Source: Bailinhaonella thermotolerans (GTDB taxonomy: Bacteria > Actinomycetota > Actinomycetes > Streptosporangiales > Streptosporangiaceae). Taken from it: a stretch of DNA of 64,000 bases. The stretch's first letter is position 1. Each line of letters begins with the position of its first letter. Both the position numbers and the translations under genes were made by a program. The DNA is taken from contig NZ_QZEY01000002.1 of the NCBI RefSeq assembly GCF_003594875.1, positions 744,001 through 808,000 on the forward strand, read 5' to 3'. This document shows, piece by piece, positions 38,638-47,612 of the stretch. Below the pieces are notes generated by a model that searched no databases, had not been told where the DNA came from, and was given only the letters and a program-made list of their open reading frames with translations.

Positions 38638-39612
38638 TCAGGCGCGGTGGAAGGCCTTGCGGTACGCCGACGGGGACGTGCGGACGGCGCGGGTGAAGTG
38701 GTGGCGGAACGTCGCGGGGCTCTCGAAGCCGACCGCCGCGCCCACCTCCTCGACCGGGGCCGTGGACGACTCCAGCAGCGGCAGGCTGGCGTTGATCCGC
38801 TGGGTGATGATCCAGCGGATCGGGCTGGTGCCGGTGCGCCGGGTGAAGTGGCGGATGTAGGTGCGCGGCGCCATGCGCGCCTCCCTCGCCAGCGCGGCGA
38901 CGGTGATCGGCTCGGCCAGGTTCGCCAGCGCCCACGCCATGCTGCGCGCGATCGCGTCGTCCTCCTCGCCCATGTCGCGGACCTGGGCCTCGATGAACTG
39001 GGCCTGGCCGCCCTCGCGGTGCGGCGGGATCACCAGCCGCCGCGCCACCGCGTTCGCGATCTTCGCGCCGTGGTCCTTGCGCACGAGGTGCAGGCACAGG
39101 TCGAGCCCGGCCGCGCTCCCCGCGCTGGTCAGCACGTCGCCGTGGTCCACGTACAGCACGTCGGGGTTGACGCGCACCCGCGGGTGGAGCGTCCGCAGCA
39201 GTCCGGCGTACTTCCAGTGCGTGGTCGCCTCGCGCCCGTCCAGCAGCCCGGCCGCCGCCAGCGCGAACGCGCCCGAGCAGATCGACACCACCCGGGCCCC
39301 GCGCGCGTGGGCGGTCCGCAGCGCCGCGACCACCGCCGGGGAGACCTCCGCGCGCACGTCGGCGACGCCGGGGACGATCACGGTGTCCGCGGCGGCGAAC
39401 ACGTCGAGGCCGTGCCGGGCGCTCATCGTGAAGCCGCCGACGATCCGCAGCGGCTCCGTGGTCTCGGCGCAGACCCGCAGGTCGTACCAGGGGACGTCCA
39501 GCTCGGGCCGGGGCAGCCCGAACACCTCCACCACCGCGCCGAGCTCGAAGGGGGCCATCCCGTCGAACGCGAGGACGGACACGGTGGCGCCCGACAGCAG
39601 ATCCCTGCGCAT
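38638..39612 (-). CDS. GlxA/FtrA-type transcriptional regulator (DJ-1/PfpI + AraC HTH)
   Basis: 324 residues. The N-terminal DJ-1/PfpI-like domain (VSVLAFDGMAPFELGAVVEVFG ... ARVVSICSGAFALAAAGLLDG) keeps the nucleophile-elbow Cys in SICSGA. The C-terminal AraC domain has two helix-turn-helix units (TVAALAREARMAPRTYIRHFTRRTGTSP and VEEVGAAVGFESPATFRHHF). The ATG has no ribosome site; TAAGAT (39619-39624, minus) lies six bases ahead, so it is probably leaderless. It is divergent from a rhodanese gene, its likely target. Confidence 0.9.
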   Translation of the reverse strand: MRRDLLSGATVSVLAFDGMAPFELGAVVEVFGLPRPELDVPWYDLRVCAETTEPLRIVGGFTMSARHGLDVFAAADTVIVPGVADVRAEVSPAVVAALRTAHARGARVVSICSGAFALAAAGLLDGREATTHWKYAGLLRTLHPRVRVNPDVLYVDHGDVLTSAGSAAGLDLCLHLVRKDHGAKIANAVARRLVIPPHREGGQAQFIEAQVRDMGEEDDAIARSMAWALANLAEPITVAALAREARMAPRTYIRHFTRRTGTSPIRWIITQRINASLPLLESSTAPVEEVGAAVGFESPATFRHHFTRAVRTSPSAYRKAFHRA

Positions 39613-39738
39613 GGCGAGATCTTAGCGGTACGCGGCGTTCACGCCACTGTCGCGGGCGGGCGGCCGCGCGGGAACATCGACGTGCCACCGGGGAGCCGAG
39701 CCCGCGAACCCCCGGCAGAAGCACGAAGGAGCACTCAC

Positions 39739-40281
39739 ATGTCCGCCACCATGCCCACCGCCACCACCATGCCCGCCGCCACCGCCCTGCCCGTAGCCGC
39801 CGTCACGCCCGTACCCACCGTCGCCTCCGCCGTCCTGAGCGTCCCCGCCGCCGCCAACGCCGACGCGATCGCGCACTTCACCGGCCGGCTGGCGTACGAG
39901 GCGGACGTCAGCGACGTGCGGGCCGACCTGGTCTCCGGCGTCCCCGGCGTGGTCGTGGTGGACTCCCGCGCCCAGGCGGGCTGGGACCAGGGCCACCTGC
40001 CCGGCGCGATCCACCTGCCCACCGCCCAGATCGCCGAGCGCGCCCGGGACCTGATCGACCCGGACGCGACGGTCGTGACCTACTGCTGGGGCCCCGGCTG
40101 CAACGGCGCCACCCGCGCCGCGCTGGAGTTCGCCCGCCTCGGCTACCGGGTCAAGGAGATGATCGGCGGCTACGAGTACTGGGTCCGCGAGGGCTTCCCC
40201 ACCGAGACCTCCTCCGGCCTCCGGACCAACCCCGTCGACCCCCTCACCGCTCCGGCCGACGGCATCTCCTGCGCCTGCTGA
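39739..40281 (+). CDS. rhodanese-domain protein
   Basis: 180 residues, GAAGGAG seven bases before the ATG. The first 35 residues are Ala/Thr/Pro/Met-rich and low in complexity. The rhodanese domain (VVVVDSRAQAGWDQGHLPGAIHLPT ... VVTYCWGPGCNGATRAALEFARLGYRVKEMIGGYEYWVREGF) has its catalytic Cys at the start of CWGPGC. It would move sulfane sulfur. It ends in CAC with an extra Cys. Paired with the divergent GlxA-type regulator, an arrangement common in actinobacteria. Confidence 0.88.
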   Translation: MSATMPTATTMPAATALPVAAVTPVPTVASAVLSVPAAANADAIAHFTGRLAYEADVSDVRADLVSGVPGVVVVDSRAQAGWDQGHLPGAIHLPTAQIAERARDLIDPDATVVTYCWGPGCNGATRAALEFARLGYRVKEMIGGYEYWVREGFPTETSSGLRTNPVDPLTAPADGISCAC

Positions 40282-40352
40282 CCGCCGGGCGTGCCCCCGT
40301 ACGGCGGCGCCCGCCCGGGGACGCGCCCCGCGCGGGGGCCGGGGGCACCGGA

Positions 40353-40805
40353 TCAGCCGGTCGCGCGCCTCGTCGCCCTCGCGTAGGAGCGGGACATCTC
40401 CAGGGTCAGCCCGATCGCGGCCAGCCCGAGCAGGCCGTGGTACCACCGCCAGCCCACGCCGAGGCCGGCGAACGCGTCCACGGCCATGACGCCCCCGCCG
40501 CCGAGCACCGCCAGCAGGACCACGCCCAGCGCGGCCAGCATCGGCCGCCGCGGCGCCCTGCGCCCGCGCGGCGTGACCGTGGCGACGGCGACGCCCGCCC
40601 CCAGCACCCCGGACGCGCTCGCGAGCCACTGCGCGACGGAGGCGTCCAGGAAGTAGGCGGCCTCCTCCCCGGCGGACACGGGCGGGCCGCCGGGGAAGCC
40701 GAGCAGCCCGCGCGCGGCGTAGACGGCCTTCCCCGCGGCGTACGCCAGGAACAGCGCCGCCACCGCGTACGCCGGCCACCGCCGGAACCCTCCCGAATCA
40801 GCCAT
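40353..40805 (-). CDS. hypothetical four-helix membrane protein
   Basis: 150 residues with four hydrophobic segments (WPAYAVAALFLAYAAGKAVYA; QWLASASGVLGAGVAVATV; MLAALGVVLLAVLGGGGVMA; WRWYHGLLGLAAIGLTL). No family is recognised. The ATG has no ribosome site, but TATCGT (40813-40818, minus) lies seven bases upstream, consistent with a leaderless message. Convergent with the rhodanese gene. Confidence 0.65.
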   Translation of the reverse strand: MADSGGFRRWPAYAVAALFLAYAAGKAVYAARGLLGFPGGPPVSAGEEAAYFLDASVAQWLASASGVLGAGVAVATVTPRGRRAPRRPMLAALGVVLLAVLGGGGVMAVDAFAGLGVGWRWYHGLLGLAAIGLTLEMSRSYARATRRATG

Positions 40806-41024
40806 GGCCGCGACGATAACCAGCGGCCCGCGCGCCGCACTCCCGACAGCGGGTGACGCCCCTCCCCCGCCCGGGGGTCCGCCCGAGGAAAGCGCCTCCG
40901 GCCCCCCGTACGGCTGCCGCCGACCCCGCACGGCGAGCGCCCCGCCACACCGCGCGACGGGCCCCGCCACGCCGTACGGCATGCGCCGCGAGACGCCCCC
41001 GGGACGGGCGCGGCGCGGACGCCG

Positions 41025-41078
41025 GGCCAGGCGGGCCAGGCGGGGTAGGCGGGGTAGGCGGGTCAGGCGGGGTAGGCG
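41025..41078. repeat. six 9-bp tandem units at the modC 3' end
   Basis: Six GG(C/G)(C/T)AGGCG-type units, identical in most positions, run across the modC stop codon (41063-41065). The last units encode the C-terminal AYPA of ModC, so the protein end may vary with copy number. Confidence 0.8.
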
Positions 41079-42094
41079 GTGGTCTCGGTGGCCTTGACGG
41101 CGGCCCAGACGTGCTGCCCGGGGGCGAGGGCCAGGTCGGCGAGGGCGGCCTGGGTGATGTCGGCGGAGACGGGGAAGGGGTCGTCGAGCCGGACGCGGAC
41201 GTTGTCGCCGTGCCGTTCGACCCCGGCGATCCGGGCCCGCCACAGGTTGCGGGGGGTGCCGTCGGGGCGGGAGCGGTAGAGCGCGACCGCGGCCGGGGAG
41301 AACGCCACGAAGACCGGGCCGCGGTGGGCCGCGCCCACGTGCAGGCGGACGCCGTTCAGGCGCACCTCGTGCCCGTCCGCCTCGCCCCGGTACAGGTTCA
41401 GCCCGACCAGCCTCGCCACGTAGTCGGTCCGCGGATGCCGCGCCACCTCGGCGGGCGGGCCCTCCTGCGCCACGCGCCCGCGCTCGATGACGACGAGCCG
41501 GTCGGCCAGCGTCATGGCGTCCAGCGGGTCGTGGGTGACCAGCACGGTCGCGCCGTCGAACGCGGACAGCCGGTGCCGCAGCCCGGACCGGACCTCCAGC
41601 CGCGTGTGCGCGTCGAGCGCGGCCAGCGGCTCGTCCAGCAGCAGCAGCCGGGGCTCGACCGCGAGCGCCCGGGCCAGCGCCACCCGCTGCGCCTGCCCGC
41701 CGGACAGGGCCCGGGGCCGGGCCCCCGCGTGGCCGGCGAGCCCGACGCGCTCCAGCCACTCCATCGCCAGCGCCCGCGCCCGCGCCTTGGGGACGCCCTG
41801 GCAGCGGGGCCCGAAGGCGACGTTCTCCAGCGCCGTCAGGTGCGGGAACAGCAGGTAGTCCTGGAACACCACGCCGATCCGCCGCTTCTCAGCCGGGAGG
41901 TGGTGCACGGGGGCGCCGTCGATCCGGATGTGCCCGGCGGCGAGCGGCCCGAGCCCGGCCAGGGTGCGCAGCGTGGTGGTCTTCCCCGCGCCGTTGGGCC
42001 CGAGCAGCGCCACGACCTCGCCGGGGGCGGCCGACAGCGCCAGGTCGAGCCGGAACCCCGGCAGCTCGGCGGTGATCCGCGCGTCCAGGCTCAC
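41063..42094 (-). CDS. modC: molybdate ABC transporter ATP-binding protein
   Basis: 343 residues. GTG start overlapping the modB stop (GTGA). Walker A is LLGPNGAGKTTTLR, the Q-loop VVFQDYLLFPHLTALENV, the signature ALSGGQAQRVALARAL and Walker B LLLLDEPLAALD, followed by the His switch VTHDP. The C-terminal 90 residues (VFVAFSPAAVALY ... ADLALAPGQHVWAAVKATETTAYPA) form the Mop/TOBE domain that binds oxyanion. It drives import through ModB. Confidence 0.92.
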   Translation of the reverse strand: MSLDARITAELPGFRLDLALSAAPGEVVALLGPNGAGKTTTLRTLAGLGPLAAGHIRIDGAPVHHLPAEKRRIGVVFQDYLLFPHLTALENVAFGPRCQGVPKARARALAMEWLERVGLAGHAGARPRALSGGQAQRVALARALAVEPRLLLLDEPLAALDAHTRLEVRSGLRHRLSAFDGATVLVTHDPLDAMTLADRLVVIERGRVAQEGPPAEVARHPRTDYVARLVGLNLYRGEADGHEVRLNGVRLHVGAAHRGPVFVAFSPAAVALYRSRPDGTPRNLWRARIAGVERHGDNVRVRLDDPFPVSADITQAALADLALAPGQHVWAAVKATETTAYPA

Positions 42095-42957
42095 GACGTG
42101 CCCACCCATCGGTCGCGCAGTCCCGCGAGCACCACCACGGACACGGCGAGCAGGACCAGGCTGAGCACGATCGCCGCCTCCGGGTCGGTCTCCAGCGCCT
42201 CGTACACCGCCAGCGGCATGGTCTGCGTCGTCCCGGGGAAGTTCCCGGCGAAGGTGATCGTGGCGCCGAACTCGCCGAGCGCGCGCGCCCAGCACAGCAC
42301 CGCCCCGGCGGCGATCCCCGGCGCGACCAGCGGCAGCGTGATCCGCCGGAACACCGTCCAGCGCGAGGCCCCCAGCGTGGCGGCGGCGTCCTCGAACCGC
42401 GTGTCCGCCCCGCGCAGCGCCCCCTCCACGCTGATCACCAGGAACGGCATCGCCACGAACGCCTCCGCCAGCACGACCCCGGCCGTGGTGAACGGCAGCG
42501 TGACGCCCGGCCCGCTCTCCAGCCACTGCCCGAGCAGCCCGCGCCGCCCGAACACCAGCAGCAGCGCCACCCCGCCCACGACCGGCGGCAGCACCAGCGG
42601 CACGGTGACCAGCGCGCGGGCGACGCGCTTGCCCCGGAAGTCCACGCGCGCCAGCAGCCAGGCCAGCGGCACCCCGAACACCAGGCAGATCACGGTCGCG
42701 GCGGTCGCGCTCACGAGCGAGAGCCGCAGCGCCTCCAGCACCGCGGGGCGGGCCAGCCGCTCCCCCAGCGTCGCCCACGGCGCGCGCACCAGCAGCCCGG
42801 CGAGCGGCAGCACGAGGAACGCCAGCCCGATCACCGCCGGGACCGCGAGCGCCCACGGCACGCGCCCGCGCACGACCGCCCCCCGGCCCGGCCCCGTCCG
42901 CCCGGGCCGGCCCGGGTCCCGCCGTACGGCGTCGCGGGGCGCGGACGGGGAGGTCAT
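42091..42957 (-). CDS. modB: molybdate ABC transporter permease
   Basis: 288 residues; the ATG overlaps the modA stop (ATGA). Six hydrophobic segments begin with VPWALAVPAVIGLAFLVLPLAGLLV. The EAA loop facing ModC reads DAAATLGASRWTVFRRITLPLVAPGIAAG. LGEFGATITFAGNFPGTTQTMPLAVYEALE is the ModB-specific end. The N-terminal 30 residues are basic and probably disordered. Confidence 0.92.
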   Translation of the reverse strand: MTSPSAPRDAVRRDPGRPGRTGPGRGAVVRGRVPWALAVPAVIGLAFLVLPLAGLLVRAPWATLGERLARPAVLEALRLSLVSATAATVICLVFGVPLAWLLARVDFRGKRVARALVTVPLVLPPVVGGVALLLVFGRRGLLGQWLESGPGVTLPFTTAGVVLAEAFVAMPFLVISVEGALRGADTRFEDAAATLGASRWTVFRRITLPLVAPGIAAGAVLCWARALGEFGATITFAGNFPGTTQTMPLAVYEALETDPEAAIVLSLVLLAVSVVVLAGLRDRWVGTS

Positions 42958-43844
42958 GGGGCGTCGAAGCCCGCGGCGGCCAGGATCTCGCGGCCCTTGG
43001 CCGAGGTGACCAGGTCCACGAAGGCGGCCGCGTCGGGGGTGCCGCGGAGAGCGCGGACGGGGTACTCGTTGATCGCGGCGGCCGCCTCGGGGAAGGCGAT
43101 CCCGGTGACCGCGCCCTTGGCGGCGCGGACGTCGGTGCGGTAGACGAGCGCGGCGTCGACCTCGCCCAGGCGGACCTTGGTCAGCGCGCCCTTGACGTCC
43201 TGTTCGAGCGTCACCGGCGTGACCTCGACGCCCGCCGCGTCCAGGGCCTTGGCCGCGGCGGCCCCGCAGGGCACCTTGCGCGCGCACAGGGCGACCTTGA
43301 CGTCCCGCCCGGCCAGGTCCTTCAGCGCCCGCACCCGGCCGGGGTTCCCCGGCGGCACCGCGATCTCCAGCCGGTTGCGCGCGAACACCCGGCCCCCGGC
43401 GCCGGTCCCGGCCATCGTGGCGCGGTCGGCGGTGGCGAGCACGTCGGCGGCGGCCCCCTGCTCGATCTGCCGGACGAGGGTCGAGCTGCCGGCGAAGTTG
43501 AAGCGCACCTTCACCCCCGGGTTCCGGGTCTCGAACTCCCGGCCCAGCTCGGTGAACGTCTCCGTGAGCGACGCCGCCGCGAACACCGTGAGCGTCCGCG
43601 GCCCCTGCGTCTTCCCCGCGCCCGCGGGCGTCCCGTCGCCCTTCGCCCCGCCGCACGCCGCCGTCGCCACCAGCGCCGCCAGCAGGAGACCGAGGGCGGC
43701 CGTACGGCCCGGCCGCCGCGCGGGGCCGCCGGGCCGTACGGCGTGAGCGGCCGCGTCCCGCCCGGCGGCGCGGCGGGCGGGCGGCCGCACCCGGTCCAGG
43801 AGGGCGCGGGCGCGGCGCCGTACGGACGATCGGGGAGGGTTCAC
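42954..43844 (-). CDS. modA: molybdate-binding lipoprotein
   Basis: 296 residues from GTG with GAGGAG six bases upstream. An unusually long, Arg-rich N-terminus (about 45 residues) precedes the hydrophobic run ALGLLLAALVATAACGG, with the lipobox Cys near residue 64. The mature protein starts TLTVFAAASLTETFTELGREFE, contains NFAGSSTLVRQIEQGAAADVLATAD (Ser residues of the oxyanion site) and ends in the standard ModA pattern, EYPVRALRGTPDAAAFVDLVTSAKGREILAAAGF. It captures molybdate or tungstate outside the membrane. Confidence 0.9.
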   Translation of the reverse strand: MNPPRSSVRRRARALLDRVRPPARRAAGRDAAAHAVRPGGPARRPGRTAALGLLLAALVATAACGGAKGDGTPAGAGKTQGPRTLTVFAAASLTETFTELGREFETRNPGVKVRFNFAGSSTLVRQIEQGAAADVLATADRATMAGTGAGGRVFARNRLEIAVPPGNPGRVRALKDLAGRDVKVALCARKVPCGAAAAKALDAAGVEVTPVTLEQDVKGALTKVRLGEVDAALVYRTDVRAAKGAVTGIAFPEAAAAINEYPVRALRGTPDAAAFVDLVTSAKGREILAAAGFDAP

Positions 43845-43858
43845 CGGGCGCTCCTCGG

Positions 43859-44248
43859 CTAGTCGGCGAGCTCGACGACGACGTTGGTGGACTTGATCAC
43901 CGCGGTGGCGACCACGCCGGGTTCGAGGCCGAGCTCGTCGGCGGACTCGCGGCTCATGAGGGACACCACGCGGAACGGCCCGGCGGCGATCTCCACGCGG
44001 GCCATGACCGCGTCGCGGCGCACGTCCGTGACGATGCCGCGGAAGCGGTTCCTGGCCGAGGACGGGACCGCGCCCTCCTCCCGCGCGGCCTGGGACCGGG
44101 CGAAGGCGGCCAGGTCGGGCCCCGAGACGAGGCGGTGGCCGTGCGCGTCGCGGGAGGCGGCGAGCCGCCCGCCGTCCACCCAGCGGCGCACGGTGTCGGC
44201 GCTCACGCCGAGCAGCGCGGCGGCCTCACTGATCCGGAACGTCGTCAC
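43859..44248 (-). CDS. HTH-TOBE molybdate-responsive regulator (single Mop domain)
   Basis: 129 residues. FRISEAAALLGVSADTVRRWVDGGRLAASRDAHGHRLVSGPDLAAF is an excisionase/MerR-type winged helix; RNRFRGIVTDVRRDAVMARVEIAAGPFRVVSLMSRESADELGLEPGVVATAVIKSTNVVVELAD is one TOBE/Mop domain that binds molybdate. It replaces the larger ModE and probably represses the mod operon it heads. The GTG has no ribosome site; TAGGCT (44257-44262, minus) lies eight bases upstream, indicating a leaderless message. The gap to modA is 14 bases. Confidence 0.88.
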   Translation of the reverse strand: MTTFRISEAAALLGVSADTVRRWVDGGRLAASRDAHGHRLVSGPDLAAFARSQAAREEGAVPSSARNRFRGIVTDVRRDAVMARVEIAAGPFRVVSLMSRESADELGLEPGVVATAVIKSTNVVVELAD

Positions 44249-44345
44249 GGAGGACGAGCCTAGCCCTCCGATCCGCGAGCCACAAGACGCCGGATGACCG
44301 GCGGATGCGAGGTGTGATCGCCCGAAGCCCTCGCAGGAGCGGGGG

Positions 44346-45782
44346 TCATTTGTGGGCCGTGAGCGGTTCGGCGATGCTCTCCAGGCTCTTCTGCTCGGCC
44401 TTCACCCCGAGGAACAACTCCACGATCCCGGCCAGGACCATGAGGGTCGCCCCGATGCAGAAGGCCAGGACGGTGTCGGAGACCTTGGCGCTCTCCACGA
44501 GGTTGGCGAAGATCAGCGGACCGGCGATGCCGCCCGCCGCGGTGCCGATGGCGTAGAAGAACGCGATCGCCATCGCCCGCGTCTCCATCGGGAAGATCTC
44601 GCTGACCGTGAGGTAGGCCGAGCTCGCGCCCGCCGAGGCGAAGAACAGCACCACCGCCCAGCACGCCGTCAGCGTGACCGCCGAGAGCACGTGCTGGCTG
44701 AACAGCCACGCCGTGCCGAAGAGCAGCAGGCCGGACCCGATGTACGTCCCGGAGATCATCGGCTTGCGCCCGACCGTGTCGAACAGGTGCCCCAGGGTCA
44801 GCGGCCCGAGGAAGTTGCCGATCGCGATCACCGCGAAGTAGTACCCGGTGTCCGTGTCGATCTTGTAGAAGGTGCTCAGGATCTGCGCGAAGCCGAAGGT
44901 GATGGCGTTGTACAGGAACGCCTGCCCCACGAACAGGGAGAACCCCAGGACCGTGCGCTTGGGGTACTTCGCGAACATCGTGTGGGCGATGCGCCCGAAG
45001 CCGATGGTCTTGCGCTGGTGGATCGTGATCGTCTGCCGCGGCTGGTCGAGGCGCCGCCCGGTCTCGCGCTCGACCTCGTCCTCGATGCCCTTGACCAGGT
45101 CCTCGGCCTGCTGCCCGCGCCCGTGGATGAACATCCAGCGCGGGCTCTCCGGGACGTGCCGCCGGACCAGCAGGATGCCCAGGCCGAGCACCACGCCCAG
45201 CCCGAACGCCAGGCGCCAGCCCAGGTAAACCGAGAAGTCGTTCAGCAGCGGGACGGTGAGCAGCGCGCCGCCGGCCGCGCCCAGCCAGTAGCTGCCGTTG
45301 ATGATGACGTCGATACGGCCCCGGTGCCGGGCGGGGATCAGCTCGTCGATCGCGGAGTTGATCGCGGCGTACTCCCCGCCGATGCCGAAGCCGGTGAAGA
45401 ACCGGAAGAGGAAGAACCACCACGGCGCGAACGAGAAGGCGGTCAGCGCGGTCGCCAGCAGGTAGACGCCCAGCGTGATCATGAAGAGTTTCCGCCGGCC
45501 GAACCGGTCGGTCAGCCAGCCGAAGAACAGCGCTCCCGTGCACGCCCCGAGGATGTAGATCGCGCCGCCGAACCCGGCGATCTGCGCCTGGGTGATGTCC
45601 AGGCCGCTGCCCGGCTTGGCGATCTGGGGCGCGAGGTTGCCGATGATGGTGACCTCGATGCCGTCCAGGATCCAGACGGTCCCGAGCCCGATGACGATCA
45701 TCCAGTGCCAGCGCGACCAGGGGAGCCGGTCGAGCCGCGCGGGCACGTTCGTCTTCACGACGCCGGTCTCGGCATACGTCAC
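44346..45782 (-). CDS. MFS transporter, sugar/aromatic-acid porter type
   Basis: 478 residues from the GTG at 45782 (GGAGAGG before it). Twelve membrane segments; GWLTDRFGRRKLFMITLG is the MFS loop-2/3 signature and GHLFDTVGRKPMISG its second-half repeat. The first helix IVIGLGTVWILDGIEVTIIGNLAPQI and PESPRWMFIHGRGQQAEDL are typical of metabolite:H+ symporters. The ligand is unknown. It is near cupin and aldehyde dehydrogenase genes, so uptake of an aromatic acid is possible. Confidence 0.85.
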   Translation of the reverse strand: MTYAETGVVKTNVPARLDRLPWSRWHWMIVIGLGTVWILDGIEVTIIGNLAPQIAKPGSGLDITQAQIAGFGGAIYILGACTGALFFGWLTDRFGRRKLFMITLGVYLLATALTAFSFAPWWFFLFRFFTGFGIGGEYAAINSAIDELIPARHRGRIDVIINGSYWLGAAGGALLTVPLLNDFSVYLGWRLAFGLGVVLGLGILLVRRHVPESPRWMFIHGRGQQAEDLVKGIEDEVERETGRRLDQPRQTITIHQRKTIGFGRIAHTMFAKYPKRTVLGFSLFVGQAFLYNAITFGFAQILSTFYKIDTDTGYYFAVIAIGNFLGPLTLGHLFDTVGRKPMISGTYIGSGLLLFGTAWLFSQHVLSAVTLTACWAVVLFFASAGASSAYLTVSEIFPMETRAMAIAFFYAIGTAAGGIAGPLIFANLVESAKVSDTVLAFCIGATLMVLAGIVELFLGVKAEQKSLESIAEPLTAHK

Positions 45783-45818
45783 CCGGATCACCTCTCCGTC
45801 ACGGCCCGCCGCGCCGCC

Positions 45819-45854
45819 GCGCACGACGTTGAAGTGCCGCTGCGCACGACGTTG
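45819..45854. repeat. two 13-bp direct repeats upstream of MFS gene
   Basis: GCGCACGACGTTG occurs at 45819-45831 and 45842-45854, 23 bases apart, in the promoter region of the MFS gene. The two-turn spacing suits a dimeric regulator. Confidence 0.5.
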
Positions 45855-45920
45855 GACTGTCCGCGACGTACCCTCGCCCGAAGTGACCATTCCCGGGCGT
45901 CCGATGCCCCGACCGTTCCT

Positions 45921-47021
45921 TTACCCGCAGGAGGCGGTCTCCTCGATCATCAGGTCCACGACGTCGGACAGCGCGCCGCGGCGGGTGTAGGCCATGCGCT
46001 GGCGGGCCGCGGCGCTGCCCCGGCCCAGGGCCTCCGCCGCCAGGGCGTTGACGCGCTCCCAGTCGCCGTTGGCCTCCAGCGCGGGCCGTATCTCGGCGAT
46101 CAGCTTGCGGAGCATGTCGGGGGCCTTGGCGCGGGTGCCGTCCCGGGGATGGAAGAGCTCGCCCTCCATGCCCGACCGGGCCGCCCGCCAGGTGGCCGCC
46201 CGCAGCAGTTCCCCGCGCACCGGCTCGGGCCGCGGACCGCCCGCCTCGGCCTCCCAGCCCGCGGCGGTGACCAGGCCCCGGAACAGGCCGGCCACGAGCA
46301 GCACGTCCTCGACCTGGGGGCAGGCGTCGCAGACGCGCAGCTCCAGCGTGGGCACGTGCGCGGACGGGCGCACGTCGAAGTAGATCATCCCCCGGTCGCT
46401 GATCACGCCCGAGGCCACCAGGTCGTCCACCAGCCGGTCGTAGTGGGCGGCCGACTCGAAGGGACCGCTCGGCCCCGCCGTCGGCCACCGCTGCCAGACG
46501 AGGGTGCGCCAGCTCGCGTACCCGCTGTCGGCCCCCAGCCAGTACGGCGAGCTGGCGCTGATCGCGAGCAGCACCGGGAGCCAGGGGGCGACGCGCGGCA
46601 CGACGGCGACGGCCAGGTCCCGGTCGGGGACGCTGACGTGGACCTGCATGCCGCAGATGAGCTGCTCGCGCACGACCTGCTGGTAGTCCTCGTGCATGCG
46701 CGCGAAGCGCTCGTCGGGGGTGAGCGCCAGCGAACCGGCGTTCGCCAGCGGGACCGTGCCGACCGCGACCGGGGCGAGATCCGCCTCGGCCGCCGCCGCG
46801 CACAGCTCGCGCCGGAGCTCACGGAGCTCGTGGCCGAGTTCGTCCAGGCCCTGCCACGGGCTGCTGTTGGTCTCCACCGTCGAGCGCTGCATCTCGCCGA
46901 CGAACCTGCCGTCGCCGAGCCTGCCGAGCAGGGCCTCCGCCTCCGGCGCCAGCAGGCGCGTGCGGGGGTCCACGAGGTGGAATTCTTCCTCCACGCCAAG
47001 AGAGGGCATCTGACTACCCAT
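45921..47021 (-). CDS. YbdK-type carboxylate-amine/glutamate-cysteine ligase
   Basis: 366 residues. SLGVEEEFHLVDPRTRLLAPEAEALL is the family's opening with the metal-binding Glu residues. STVETNSSP, GMQVHVSVPD and DVRPSAHVPTLELRVCDACP are further GCS2 motifs. The family resembles glutamate-cysteine ligase but often shows weak activity; actinobacteria make mycothiol, so the true product may differ. A ribosome site is missing; TAGCGT (47029-47034, minus) sits seven bases before the ATG, suggesting a leaderless message. Divergent from the cupin gene with an operator between. Confidence 0.85.
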   Translation of the reverse strand: MGSQMPSLGVEEEFHLVDPRTRLLAPEAEALLGRLGDGRFVGEMQRSTVETNSSPWQGLDELGHELRELRRELCAAAAEADLAPVAVGTVPLANAGSLALTPDERFARMHEDYQQVVREQLICGMQVHVSVPDRDLAVAVVPRVAPWLPVLLAISASSPYWLGADSGYASWRTLVWQRWPTAGPSGPFESAAHYDRLVDDLVASGVISDRGMIYFDVRPSAHVPTLELRVCDACPQVEDVLLVAGLFRGLVTAAGWEAEAGGPRPEPVRGELLRAATWRAARSGMEGELFHPRDGTRAKAPDMLRKLIAEIRPALEANGDWERVNALAAEALGRGSAAARQRMAYTRRGALSDVVDLMIEETASCG

Positions 47022-47060
47022 GTAAGGAACGCTACGGCACAAAGCGCGGCGCGCCAGAGG

Positions 47061-47090
47061 TTGCATTACCAAGCAAGCGCTTGTATTTAT
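47061..47090 (+). promoter_or_regulatory. KstR2-like operator before cupin gene
   Basis: AGCAAGCGCTTGTA (47072-47085) differs from the 14-base site at 13325-13338 in the last two bases and matches all but one fixed position of AnCAAGnnCTTGnT. It lies between TTGCAT (47061-47066) and TATTTA (47084-47089), a 17-base spacer, directly before the short leader of the cupin gene. Confidence 0.65.
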
Positions 47091-47096
47091 GGGAGC

Positions 47097-47552
47097 ATGA
47101 CACTCCCCGCACAGGTCGTCAGCCATGTGAACACCGGCGAACTGCCCCTGGTCTACGCGGGCAAGGTGGGCGTCCAGGTGCTCAGGGTCTCACCCGAAAC
47201 CGGGGCCTGGGTCGTCCGCAACCGGTTCAAGCCCGGCTTCGAGCTCCCCAGGCACATGCACACCGGCGCCGTGCACGCCTACACGATCTCGGGCCGCTGG
47301 CGCTACAAGGAGCAGGAGGCCGTCCACGTCGCGGGCAGCTTCGTCTTCGAGCCCGCCGGGTCCTTCCACACGCTCCAGGTGCCGGAGGACAACACGGAGG
47401 AGACCGAGATCATCTTCGTGCTCGAAGGCGCGTACATCGAGTACGGCGAGGACGGCGCGATCACCGGCGTGGTCAACGGGGAGACCGCCCTGCGCGGCTA
47501 CCACGCGCTGTGCGACGCCGAGGGGATCCCCCGGCCCGACGTCCTCACCTAG
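47097..47552 (+). CDS. cupin dioxygenase-like, 2,4'-dihydroxyacetophenone dioxygenase family
   Basis: 151 residues; GGGAG lies just before the ATG. GFELPRHMHTGAVHAYTISGRWRYKEQE carries the cupin His-x-His...His metal ligands, and GSFHTLQVPEDN the second cupin motif. ITGVVNGETALRGYHALCDAEGI is the C-terminal signature of the family. The named member cleaves a C-C bond next to a ketone with Fe. Its operator puts it in the same regulon as the CoA-transferase operon and the aldehyde dehydrogenase. Confidence 0.82.
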   Translation: MTLPAQVVSHVNTGELPLVYAGKVGVQVLRVSPETGAWVVRNRFKPGFELPRHMHTGAVHAYTISGRWRYKEQEAVHVAGSFVFEPAGSFHTLQVPEDNTEETEIIFVLEGAYIEYGEDGAITGVVNGETALRGYHALCDAEGIPRPDVLT

Positions 47553-47612
47553 CCGCGGCCGCCGCCTCCCGGTCCCGCCGCACGCGGGCGGGGAGACGGC
47601 GGCCGCCGCGCG